64,000 bases of DNA from Natrinema thermotolerans DSM 11552 (GTDB lineage: Archaea; Halobacteriota; Halobacteria; Halobacteriales; Natrialbaceae). The notes under the pieces are model-generated. The model was not told the origin of the DNA. It did no database searches and worked only from the letters and a program-made list of their open reading frames with translations. Of this stretch, positions 8,072 through 15,309 are shown piece after piece; position 1 is the stretch's first letter; the number at the start of each line of letters is the position of its first letter. The stretch covers positions 1 to 64,000 of the forward strand of contig AOIR01000033.1 in assembly GCA_000337115.1 (NCBI GenBank), in the 5' to 3' direction. Position numbers and translations under genes: made by a program.

Positions 8072-8105
8072 CGTTCCACCCGAAACGAAGGGGTGGGGGG
8101 GGGGG
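8072..8105 (+). repeat. Origin recognition box 2 (ORB)
   Basis: GTTCCACCCGAAACGAAGGG continues into an unusually long G-run. It matches the ORB consensus from memory and is the outward-facing partner of the box at 7741-7770. The tail of about a dozen Gs is longer than in the other boxes of this window. Confidence 0.92.
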
Positions 8106-8225
8106 AGAGGTATCGGCTATTGGTATCGCACACCACACATTCTCTTCCGACTCTGTCAGTCGGTCCCACATCCACTTCCGATACAGAACTCGGCCGCACT
8201 CTTCGGTTACTACCCCAACATGTAT

Positions 8226-8249
8226 CGTCGACATGTACGTCGACATGTA
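8226..8249 (+). repeat. Tandem 12-bp direct repeat
   Basis: CGTCGACATGTA occurs twice head to tail (8226-8237 and 8238-8249), preceded by a further ACATGTA at 8219. The unit is not ORB-like and could be a second class of origin iteron. Confidence 0.7.
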
Positions 8250-8270
8250 GATACCAACGCACACGCAGTA

Positions 8271-8293
8271 CGTCCGTCCGTCCGTCCGTCCGT
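8271..8293 (+). repeat. Tetranucleotide (CGTC) tandem array
   Basis: Five full CGTC units plus a partial one lie between ORB 2 and ORB 3. This is a simple repeat likely to vary in copy number by slippage. Confidence 0.8.
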
Positions 8294-8530
8294 TCCAGTC
8301 GAAGCCAGCCCCCTGCCGGTCGACTCGAAATTCCGTTCCCAATGCTCTCCCCTGCCCCCGATCCCGGGTTCGAACTCACCTTTCGGACGGCGGTGTCGCT
8401 CGTGACTCAAGCGTGTGAACAGCGGCGATCGGTTCCGTTCGGCCACCGAACGGCGGACGCGACGTCGTTGGCAGGGCCGAGTCACAGCCATCGATCGGCG
8501 GCTGCTTCTCGATCCGGACGGGGAAGGGAC

Positions 8531-8540
8531 AAATTTATTA
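8531..8540 (+). promoter_or_regulatory. Probable TATA box of orc1
   Basis: AAATTTATTA is the best TATA match upstream of orc1. It predicts a transcript start near 8562 and a leader of about 125 bases that includes ORB 3. The orc1 frame is open from a TTG at 8563, so a longer leaderless product cannot be excluded. Confidence 0.5.
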
Positions 8541-8652
8541 GCGTGGTTTTCCTCTGTTTCGTTTGCATCAACTGGACCCGAATCGTGTAACCGGGATCGC
8601 GAATCCACTGAAGGAAGCCATCGTACGAGGCTCTTCCCGGTTGCCGGCTCGG

Positions 8653-8677
8653 TACTCCACCCGAAACCAGGGGGTTC
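8653..8677 (+). repeat. Origin recognition box 3, upstream of orc1
   Basis: ACTCCACCCGAAACCAGGGG followed by GTTC lies 12 bases before the orc1 start codon. It differs from box 2 at few core positions. Its place in the predicted leader suggests Orc1 autoregulation as well as origin binding. Confidence 0.88.
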
Positions 8678-8688
8678 GTGTACGACCG

Positions 8689-10449
8689 ATGTCAGACGAC
8701 GATTCAGAGATCACGGGTTCGGACGAGGTCGAGGTCGACGGAGCGAACGGGTTCTCGGGAAACTTCGAGAACGCTGATCTCGGCGACGAAGAGTCGAATC
8801 AGGGCCTGTTCGATGATCTGTTGAGCGGCGAACCGATCTTCGAGAACAAGGAGGTCCTGCGACCGTCCTATACCCCACACGAACTCCCCCATCGGAGCGA
8901 TCAGATCAACAAGATGGCGACGATTCTGGTCGCCGCGCTCCGCGGGGAGACCCCCTCGAACATTCTCATCTACGGGAAAACCGGGACCGGCAAGACCGCG
9001 AGCGCGAAGTTCGTCAGCAAGGAACTCGAGAGTACATCACAGAAGTACTCGGTCCCCTGTGACGTCGAGTACATCAACTGCGAGGTCACCGACACCCAGT
9101 ACCGGGTCCTCGCACAGCTCGCGAACAAGTTCATCGAGAAAAACGAGGCTCGAATCGACGAGCGGATCGACGAACTCCAGTCCCTGCTGGACGATCTCGA
9201 GGCGTACGACCGCGCTATCGACGTCGATGCCTCGAGCGACGAGCCGGCGGACGGGACGGCGTCGGACCCGTTCGATTTCGTCTCCGAGGACGAGGTTGAC
9301 GGCGACGCCGAAACTTCGACTGGAACTGACATCGGACCGCAGTCCGGTGATTCTCCACTCGAAAAAGGGGGGTCCGGTGACCGAACAGATTCATCGTCCG
9401 AAACCGAACCGGCAGCACTCGAGAACGCTGCCGACGGGACCGAGGCGTCCGGAGATGGGGCCGCCGATCCGACGCCCGACCACCCGCTCGCATCGACGCC
9501 GTTCGACGACCGGGACGAGATCGAAGCCCGGATCGCGGGGTTACGAGACGACAAGGACTCCTTCGAAGAGGTACCGATGACCGGCTGGCCGACCGACCGG
9601 GTCTACAGCGTCTTCTTCGATGCCGTCGACTACGACGAGCGGGTCGTCGTCATCATGTTAGACGAGATCGACAAACTCGTCGAGAAAAGCGGTGACGACA
9701 CGCTGTACAATCTCTCGCGGATGAACTCCGAACTCGAGAACTCGCGGGTCTCGATCATCGGCATCTCGAACGACCTGAAGTTTACCGACTTCCTCGATCC
9801 CCGCGTGAAGTCCTCGCTGGGGGAAGAGGAGATCGTCTTCCCGCCCTACGACGCCAATCAACTGCGGGACATCCTCGAACATCGCTCCGAAGTCGCGTTC
9901 AAGGGGGGCGCGCTTTCAGGCGACGTGATCCCGCTGTGTGCGGCCTTCGCCGCACAGGAACACGGGGACGCACGGCGTGCGCTGGACCTGCTGCGGACCG
10001 CCGGCGAACTCGCCGAGCGCTCCCAGTCGGAGACGATCGTCGAGGAACACGTCCGACAGGCTCAGGACAAGATCGAACTCGATCGGGTCGTCGAGGTCGT
10101 TCGCACCCTCCCCACCCAGAGCAAACTCGTCCTTTTCGCGATCATCCTGCTCGAGAAAAACGGCGTCCACAGCATCAACACGGGCGAGGTGTTCAACATC
10201 TACAAACGGCTCTGCGAGGAGATCGACGCGGACGTCCTTACGCAGCGTCGCGTAACGGACCTCATCAGCGAACTCGACATGCTCGGCATCGTCAACGCCG
10301 TCGTCGTCTCGAAGGGCCGATACGGCCGGACCAAGGAGATCAGTCTCTCGGTCCCGCTCGAGGAGACGGAGGCCGTCCTCCTTTCCGATTCACGGCTTTC
10401 CGATATCGACGACGTCCAGCCGTTCGTACAGGCTCGGTTCGAGAACTGA
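8689..10449 (+). CDS. orc1: Orc1/Cdc6 origin initiator protein
   Basis: This 586-residue AAA+ initiator binds ORBs and loads the replicative helicase. Walker A GKTGTGKT lies at about 96-103, Walker B VVVIMLDEIDK follows the insert, a sensor-1 region contains IIGISNDLKF, and a winged-helix domain closes the protein (VLTQRRVTDLISELDMLGIV). It is longer than a typical archaeal Orc1 because of an acidic disordered insert of about 100 residues (roughly 177-277). An ORB-like sequence lies in the DNA of that insert. ATG 8689 is preferred; the frame extends upstream to TTG 8563. Placement next to inverted ORBs supports its role as the cognate initiator. Confidence 0.96.
   Translation: MSDDDSEITGSDEVEVDGANGFSGNFENADLGDEESNQGLFDDLLSGEPIFENKEVLRPSYTPHELPHRSDQINKMATILVAALRGETPSNILIYGKTGTGKTASAKFVSKELESTSQKYSVPCDVEYINCEVTDTQYRVLAQLANKFIEKNEARIDERIDELQSLLDDLEAYDRAIDVDASSDEPADGTASDPFDFVSEDEVDGDAETSTGTDIGPQSGDSPLEKGGSGDRTDSSSETEPAALENAADGTEASGDGAADPTPDHPLASTPFDDRDEIEARIAGLRDDKDSFEEVPMTGWPTDRVYSVFFDAVDYDERVVVIMLDEIDKLVEKSGDDTLYNLSRMNSELENSRVSIIGISNDLKFTDFLDPRVKSSLGEEEIVFPPYDANQLRDILEHRSEVAFKGGALSGDVIPLCAAFAAQEHGDARRALDLLRTAGELAERSQSETIVEEHVRQAQDKIELDRVVEVVRTLPTQSKLVLFAIILLEKNGVHSINTGEVFNIYKRLCEEIDADVLTQRRVTDLISELDMLGIVNAVVVSKGRYGRTKEISLSVPLEETEAVLLSDSRLSDIDDVQPFVQARFEN
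9351..9375 (+). repeat. ORB-like element inside orc1 coding sequence
   Basis: CTCCACTCGAAAAAGGGGGG within the acidic insert of orc1 closely follows the box at 8653. It is flanked by a 9-bp direct repeat GTCCGGTGA (9342-9350 and 9372-9380). The region encodes SGDSPLEKGGSGD. Confidence 0.6.
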
Positions 10450-10536
10450 GTTCCGCCGGTCTCCGGTGGTCTTTTCCTCGCCGATTCGTTTCGCTGCCAG
10501 TACCGACGGGTGACGCTCCAAGAACGGAACTGCGAG

Positions 10537-11496
10537 TCAGGACCGGTAGCGACCGGCAGCGAGGACGGCACCGCCGGCGAGTCCGGCGATACCGGTCGCG
10601 CCGGCGACTGCCCCACCGAGTCCTGTCCCTGACGCTCCGGAGCCAGCAGCCGACGCGGTCGTCGCGGGAGCGGCCGAACCCGCAGGCGAGCCGGGGACGA
10701 CCATGCCGCCCAGGAAGCTGTCGACGGTCAGTCGAACGTGGCCAAGCCACGGGATCCGGTACATGGCCTTGCCGGTCACCCACTCGGGTTTGACGACGGT
10801 CGTTCTGGCACCCGACCCCGGCAACTGATCGTAGCCGGGGTTGTTGTCGCCTTTCGTAATGAACCCAGCATAGGGAGCGGGACAGGACGCGATCTCTTCG
10901 CAGGTCGCGCCGTTGACGAACTCCTCGCTGGCCTTCGTTTCCACCCACCTCTCGTTCTTCTCGACCCAGAAGTGGGCGCGATGGATTATCGGCGTTGTTT
11001 CGGTCACGCCGTTCGGCCGGAAGACGATCACGTCGCCGGGATTCCCGAACTCCGAGTAGCCGGTTTCCTCGCCCCGCTGCATCGTGACGATGCCGGTGTC
11101 GCCGACGGCCCCGTCGCCGGTGAACCGCCCGTCCTCGACGATGAAGATCAGGTCGCCCCTGTGCATGTTCGGTTCCATGCTCGGACTTTCGACGGCGACC
11201 AACGGCGGCCAGAGTCCGCTGACCGCGAACAACAGGAGTCCGACGACGGCAACGAGAGCAACGCTGCTCGCGACGTCGCGAACCAACACGACGTTCTCGT
11301 CGTCGGTCTCGAGGAACCAGCGGACGATGCCGTCGTCCTCGATCGTGACGCCGTCGCCACTGGCGTGTTCGCGGTCACCGCGCTGCTGTGAACTCTCGGC
11401 GTTGTCATCCGGCGAGTCGCGGCCGGGACTCGCCGCCGACCGCTCGCGATCGTCGCCGGAATCGCCGGGGGGATCCCCGGAATCAGAACCGCTCAT
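10537..11496 (-). CDS. S26 signal peptidase I, paralogue A
   Basis: This 319-residue type I signal peptidase has a disordered acidic N-terminus, a transmembrane helix (SSVALVAVVGLLLFAVSGLW) and the catalytic Ser in VESPSMEPNM. Box D His is in PIIHRAHFWVE and the KGDNN motif has the conserved Asp, the archaeal Ser-His-Asp arrangement. The C-terminus holds a second hydrophobic Gly/Ala-rich segment ending AAGRYRS. It removes signal peptides from Sec substrates outside the membrane. A close paralogue lies directly upstream on the same strand. ATG 11496 is chosen over an upstream in-frame start. Confidence 0.93.
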   Translation of the reverse strand: MSGSDSGDPPGDSGDDRERSAASPGRDSPDDNAESSQQRGDREHASGDGVTIEDDGIVRWFLETDDENVVLVRDVASSVALVAVVGLLLFAVSGLWPPLVAVESPSMEPNMHRGDLIFIVEDGRFTGDGAVGDTGIVTMQRGEETGYSEFGNPGDVIVFRPNGVTETTPIIHRAHFWVEKNERWVETKASEEFVNGATCEEIASCPAPYAGFITKGDNNPGYDQLPGSGARTTVVKPEWVTGKAMYRIPWLGHVRLTVDSFLGGMVVPGSPAGSAAPATTASAAGSGASGTGLGGAVAGATGIAGLAGGAVLAAGRYRS

Positions 11497-11588
11497 CGTG
11501 CCCCGTTTTGCCGGGGCCGCCAATCAACTTTCCGTTCGTCGCGACTGCCAATCGCCGCGACGGATCGTAGTGCCCGGCACGAAACGTC

Positions 11589-12464
11589 CTACGGATCGCG
11601 GCCGTCGGCAGCCGCGGCAAACAGCGCGATCGCGACCAGTCCTGCGACGACTGCGACGCCCGCCGGACCCACGCCCAGCAGCGAACGGGCGGAATCCACC
11701 GCCAGCCGGATCTCGCCGAGCCACGGGAGCCGAACCATCGCTTTGCTCCGGACCCACTCGGGTTTGACGACGGTCGTGTCCGCCCCGGACCGCGGGATCT
11801 GATCGTATGCTGGGTTGGCGTCGCCTTTCGTGATGAACCCGTCGTAGGGTGCCGGACACGACGGGATCTCGGTACAGGTCGCGCCGTTGACGAACGCCGG
11901 GTCGGCCTTCGTCTCGATCCAGCGTTCCCCTTTCTCGACCCGAAACGCGACCCGGTGGATCGTCGGGGTCTGATGCGGGTCGCCGTTCGGTCTGAAAACG
12001 ACGACGTCGCCCGCATCGCCGAGCGTCTCGTGGCCCGTCTCCAGTCCGCGCTCGCGCGTGACGATGCCGGTTCCGCCGACGGCACCGTCGCCGGCGAATC
12101 GCCCCTCGTCGACGACGATCACGAGATCTCCCCGCTCGAGGTGGGGTTCCATACTGCCGCTCTCGACGGCGACCAGCGGCGGCCAGGTACCGGCGACGGC
12201 AAACAGCAGGAGGCCGACGACGCCGACGATCGCGAGGCTCGCAGCGATATCCCGACCCACGGCTGCCGCTCGGTCGTCGGCCTCGAGGAACCAGCGGACG
12301 ATCCCGTCGTCGATCGTGACGCCTTCGCCCGGGCGGGGACGGGACGCGAGTCGGTCGTCGGCTCCGTCCCGCTCGGCCGCCGAATCGGACACGTCGGCGG
12401 TCGGCGGATCGTCGGGTGGCCCCGATCGGCCGCGGTCGCTCTCGCCGGCGTCGGGCCCGTCCAT
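11589..12464 (-). CDS. S26 signal peptidase I, paralogue B
   Basis: This 291-residue signal peptidase is a tandem copy of the next gene. It has the same TM-anchor design, catalytic Ser in VESGSMEPHL, His in PTIHRVAFRVE and Asp in TKGDANPAYDQ, then a C-terminal TM helix (LLGVGPAGVAVVAGLVAIALFA). All catalytic residues remain, so both copies are probably active. Divergence is highest at the two ends, which could set different substrates. It is divergent from the PolD small subunit gene across 178 bases. ATG 12464 fits the acidic N-terminus MDGPDAGESD better than the longer frame. Confidence 0.92.
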   Translation of the reverse strand: MDGPDAGESDRGRSGPPDDPPTADVSDSAAERDGADDRLASRPRPGEGVTIDDGIVRWFLEADDRAAAVGRDIAASLAIVGVVGLLLFAVAGTWPPLVAVESGSMEPHLERGDLVIVVDEGRFAGDGAVGGTGIVTRERGLETGHETLGDAGDVVVFRPNGDPHQTPTIHRVAFRVEKGERWIETKADPAFVNGATCTEIPSCPAPYDGFITKGDANPAYDQIPRSGADTTVVKPEWVRSKAMVRLPWLGEIRLAVDSARSLLGVGPAGVAVVAGLVAIALFAAAADGRDP

Positions 12465-12642
12465 TGACGAGCAGTTGCGTCGAGTCGCGCATGAACCTTC
12501 CGGCGGCGGCCGGTCGGTCGACCGATCGCTCGTCCGGCTTCGGACGAACCCGTCCCGGCGACGGAGCAGCCCGATCGGTCGCCGGTTGCCGGCGGACCCG
12601 GCATTCGCTACCCTTTTTGTTCCGCTCGCGAATGTGACGGCT

Positions 12643-14202
12643 GTGCCACTCGAGGCCCCCGCGCGGATCGTCGGCGAACTCACGAGCCGCGGCTACAACG
12701 CCGAACGCGAGGCCGTGACGCGGCTCGCCGGGGCCTCGGATCCCGGTGCGGCCCTCGAACGCGTCCTCGAGGCGGTCCCCGAGGACGCCTTAGTCGTCCG
12801 GACCGAACACGTCGAGGCGGCGCTCTCGGCGGACGCCCCCGACGCCGCTCGTGCCGAGCCGACCGCCGTTCCCGACGGCGATTCGACCCCCTCCGTTTCA
12901 ACTGGAACCGACCCGGACCCGGGCGACGAACCGGCCGGAGCCACTCCAGTTGAAACGGGGGGGTCCCTGCCCGCCGATCGCTCCGTCGATCCCGCGAAAC
13001 GCGCTCTCGAGATCGTCGGCGACATGACCGGCCAGAGTACCGGGACGGGCGAGTACGAGGACTTCGTCTCGGTCTTTCGCGACCGGCTCGACCGGCTGGG
13101 CGGCAAGCTCAAGGGACGGGTCAACCACCGGCCGGCGACCGCCATTCAGGACATGCCCGGCGGCAGCGAGGTCGCGATGGTCGGACTGGTCAACGATATC
13201 CGATCGACTGCCAGCGGCCACTGGCTGATCGAACTCGAGGACGCCACGGGAACCTTTCCGTGGCTGGTGATGAAGGATCGGGAGTACGTCGATCTGGTCG
13301 ACGAGCTGCTCTGTGACGAGGTGCTGGCGATGGAGGGGACCTTGGCGGACGACTCGGGAATCGCCTTCGTCGACTCGCTGCATTTCCCCGACGTTCCTCG
13401 GACCCACGAGCCGTCGACGGCCGACCGTCACGTGCAGGCAGCGCTGATCAGCGACGTCCACGTCGGCAGTCAGGAGTTCATGGCCGACGCCTGGAACGCC
13501 TTCGCGGACTGGCTTCACACCGCGGAAGCGGAACACGTCGAGTACCTGCTGCTGGCCGGCGACATGGTCGAGGGCGTCGGCGTCTATCCCGATCAGGACG
13601 AGGAACTCGACATCGTCGACATCTACGAACAGTACGAGGCCTTCAGCGAACATCTCAAGAAGATCCCCGGCGACATCGAGATCGTCATGATCCCGGGCAA
13701 CCACGACGCGGTCCGACTGGCCGAACCCCAGCCCGGCTTCGACGAGGAACTGCGCGAGATCATGTCCGCCCACGATCCCCGGATCGTGAGCAACCCCTCG
13801 ATGGTGACCCTCGAGGGCGTCTCCGTCCTGATGTACCACGGCGTCAGTCTGGACGAGGTCATCGCGGAACTGCCCGAGGACAAAGCCAGCTACGACGACC
13901 CCCACAAGGCCATGTATCACCTCCTCAAGAAGCGCCACGTCGCGCCGCAGTTCGGGGGTCACACGCGACTCGCGCCCGAGGAGGAGGATTATCTCGTCAT
14001 CGACGAGGTACCCGATATCTTCCATACCGGTCACGTCCACAAGCTCGGCTTCGGCAAGTACCACGACGTGCTGGCGATCAACTCCGGCTGCTGGCAGGCC
14101 CAGACGGACTTCCAGAAGAGCGTCAACATCGATCCCGACGCCGGCTTCGCGCCGATCGTCGATCTAGACACGCTCGACGTGACCGTCCAGAAGTTCAGTT
14201 AG
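12643..14202 (+). CDS. polD1: DNA polymerase D small subunit (DP1), exonuclease
   Basis: This 519-residue DP1 subunit of archaeal family D DNA polymerase is the Mre11-like 3'-5' proofreading nuclease. The N-terminal helical domain (PARIVGELTSRGYN) is joined by a Pro/Asp-rich linker to an OB-like domain (about 160-240). The calcineurin-type phosphoesterase follows, with ISDVHVGSQEF (about 268), GDMVEG (about 305), PGNHDAVR (about 350), YHGVS and HTGHVH (about 460). GTG 12643 is chosen because a pyrimidine-rich TATA-like box lies about 28 bases before it. The linker DNA holds an inverted pair of ORB-like motifs. Confidence 0.95.
   Translation: MPLEAPARIVGELTSRGYNAEREAVTRLAGASDPGAALERVLEAVPEDALVVRTEHVEAALSADAPDAARAEPTAVPDGDSTPSVSTGTDPDPGDEPAGATPVETGGSLPADRSVDPAKRALEIVGDMTGQSTGTGEYEDFVSVFRDRLDRLGGKLKGRVNHRPATAIQDMPGGSEVAMVGLVNDIRSTASGHWLIELEDATGTFPWLVMKDREYVDLVDELLCDEVLAMEGTLADDSGIAFVDSLHFPDVPRTHEPSTADRHVQAALISDVHVGSQEFMADAWNAFADWLHTAEAEHVEYLLLAGDMVEGVGVYPDQDEELDIVDIYEQYEAFSEHLKKIPGDIEIVMIPGNHDAVRLAEPQPGFDEELREIMSAHDPRIVSNPSMVTLEGVSVLMYHGVSLDEVIAELPEDKASYDDPHKAMYHLLKKRHVAPQFGGHTRLAPEEEDYLVIDEVPDIFHTGHVHKLGFGKYHDVLAINSGCWQAQTDFQKSVNIDPDAGFAPIVDLDTLDVTVQKFS
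12885..12966. repeat. Inverted pair of ORB-like motifs inside polD1
   Basis: The minus strand of 12885-12908 reads GTTCCAGTTGAAACGGAGGG plus GGTC. The plus strand of 12943-12966 reads ACTCCAGTTGAAACGGGGGG plus GTCC. The arms are inverted and about 34 bases apart, in the disordered linker codons. Both have the ORB pattern but with TTGAAAC instead of the TCGAAAC or CCGAAAC of the oriC boxes. Confidence 0.6.
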
Positions 14203-14231
14203 CTCCGTGTCACTCGATATGGCGTCCGAAG

Positions 14232-14420
14232 TCACACGTTAGATGCATCTCCAATCACTTCTACAACTCCTTTGGCAATATAGAGCGGGAGGAAAAAGAA
14301 GAGTGCGAGTCCGACCACGTCGGAGACTGCTCCCATTGTCCCTGAGAGGTGAGTCATATCGAGAGCGATTCGCACAACGTACCAGAGGAGTAATACTTGA
14401 ACGAGGTCGGAAGCGTCCAT
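14232..14420 (-). CDS. Small two-helix membrane protein
   Basis: This 62-residue protein has two hydrophobic helices (LVQVLLLWYVVRIAL and VVGLALFFFLPLYIAKGVV). It is monocistronic, with a TTTTTAACC TATA-like box on the minus strand about 30 bases before the ATG and a CTACATGTGTAG dyad between them. The gene is richer in A+T than its neighbours, which may mean recent acquisition. No family recognised. Confidence 0.6.
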   Translation of the reverse strand: MDASDLVQVLLLWYVVRIALDMTHLSGTMGAVSDVVGLALFFFLPLYIAKGVVEVIGDASNV

Positions 14421-14652
14421 GAATCTACATGTGTAGCGTCACACTGGTTAAAAACTTCCTTTGGTCCCCCTCATTTTTGTTGCGTAGGTCATTCGTGATC
14501 CACTCACCCGTACCGGTGCATCGCCGTTCCGAACAGCACCTCGAGTTGGGATCACGGTGGGGTCGAGTAAATCAAGTCCCAGCGAAAACGCTCTCGTCGC
14601 CGTACGCGAGTCGACCGTCGGCTGAGGCGGTCGCTACCGACCGGGGTCGAAC

Positions 14653-15096
14653 CTAGGGCTCGAGTCGAAACCGGACCGTCGGGGAGCCGTTGAACCGCGG
14701 GCCGCGGCCCCGGCGCTCGAAGCCGAGGTCCTCGGCGGCGGTCTCGATCGGATCGGCGTCGCGAGCGGCCAGCACTTCGACGGCCATCGACTCGCGTTCG
14801 GCGAACCGGACCGGTTCGGCCAGCAGCCGTTTGCAGGCTTCGTCCGTCCCGTCGAGCTGGGTAACGTGAACAGTATCTTCGCGCGCGTCGAAGCTAATGA
14901 ACCCGAGGAGGTCCTCCGGATCGGAGCCGTCGTATTGCGACCCCGAGACGTCGGCGTTGGGATCGTGATTCCCGTCTTCCGCGACGCGCACCGTCCGGTC
15001 GTGGACGAGATTCCGCATCACGTCGGTCGGGGAGTCGGCGATCGACGCGAGCGCGTCGGCGTCGGCCTCGAGAGCGTCCCGTACGTTCATCGGCAT
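14653..15096 (-). CDS. GNAT-like N-acetyltransferase domain protein
   Basis: This 147-residue protein has a weak GNAT pattern. It begins MNVRDALEADADALASIADSP like the first strand and helix of GNAT enzymes, has a central beta arm (LLGFISFDAREDTVHVTQLDG) and ends LGFERRGRGPRF. The acetyl-CoA pyrophosphate loop (Q/RxxGxG/A) is not visible; ACKRLLAEPVRFAERE sits in its place. Activity is therefore uncertain. Either ATG 15096 or 15090 may be the start. Confidence 0.75.
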   Translation of the reverse strand: MPMNVRDALEADADALASIADSPTDVMRNLVHDRTVRVAEDGNHDPNADVSGSQYDGSDPEDLLGFISFDAREDTVHVTQLDGTDEACKRLLAEPVRFAERESMAVEVLAARDADPIETAAEDLGFERRGRGPRFNGSPTVRFRLEP

Positions 15097-15218
15097 GTGG
15101 TAATGCTACGCACGACAATAAATCCCGGTCGCGAGTGTCTTCCCTGACTGGTATCGTTACTGTCAGTTTCGGGCCGTTGCGGGCCGAACGACCGGGGCAA
15201 AAACACGGTCGATGGGAC

Positions 15219-15230
15219 ACAGTTATCTGC
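15219..15230 (+). promoter_or_regulatory. TATA-like box before the lysC mini-ORF
   Basis: AGTTATCTGC is centred about 28 bases before ATG 15253. In haloarchaea this spacing predicts a leaderless transcript starting at the Thr-rich mini-ORF and not at lysC itself. Confidence 0.45.
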
Positions 15231-15252
15231 ACGCCTTGGTAACGGAACGAGT

Positions 15253-15309
15253 ATGAGTCACACCACCGTCACGCACACGGTCAGCGAGGTGTCAGCATGC
15301 GCGTCGTAG
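15253..15309 (+). CDS. Thr-rich mini-ORF overlapping lysC start, candidate leader peptide
   Basis: This 18-codon frame encodes MSHTTVTHTVSEVSACAS. It begins at the position expected for a leaderless transcript and stops 13 bases inside lysC in another frame. Four of 18 residues are Thr, an end product of the aspartate family pathway, and three are Val. A GAGGTG ribosome-binding-like sequence (15286-15291) inside it serves lysC. The layout suggests control of lysC translation by passage of ribosomes through the mini-ORF. No homolog check was possible, and chance cannot be excluded. Confidence 0.4.
   Translation: MSHTTVTHTVSEVSACAS

Larger units (their letters stand above)
7426..8688. other. 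oriC1: Replication origin oriC1 region
   Basis: This 1.26-kb gene-free stretch lies between divergent oapA and orc1/cdc6. It holds inverted origin recognition boxes at 7741-7770 and 8072-8105 whose CGAAACGAAGGGGTGGGGGG cores are identical. An AT-rich unwinding region (about 7880-8035) lies between them and a third box at 8653-8677. It also holds C- and G-tracts, tandem 12-mers and a CGTC array. Gene order and box layout match haloarchaeal oriC1 loci. Open frames inside are GC-rich shadows without protein-like composition. Confidence 0.93.

Noticed and set aside
8271-8293. CGTC array considered as a CRISPR-type repeat
   Set aside because: The unit is four bases with no spacers. It is a simple tandem repeat.
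8361-8385. GGGTTCGAACTC resembling a tRNA T-arm
   Set aside because: The bases on each side do not form the 5-bp T stem and no acceptor or anticodon stem is present.
8016-8608. Several 100 to 180-codon frames in both directions inside the origin
   Set aside because: They run through ORBs, C/G tracts and the CGTC repeat, and give Ser/Arg/Pro-rich text without any domain. The DNA is explained by oriC1.
9221-9520. Insert in orc1 considered as an intein
   Set aside because: There is no Cys/Ser splice junction or terminal Asn, and the insert is short, acidic and disordered.
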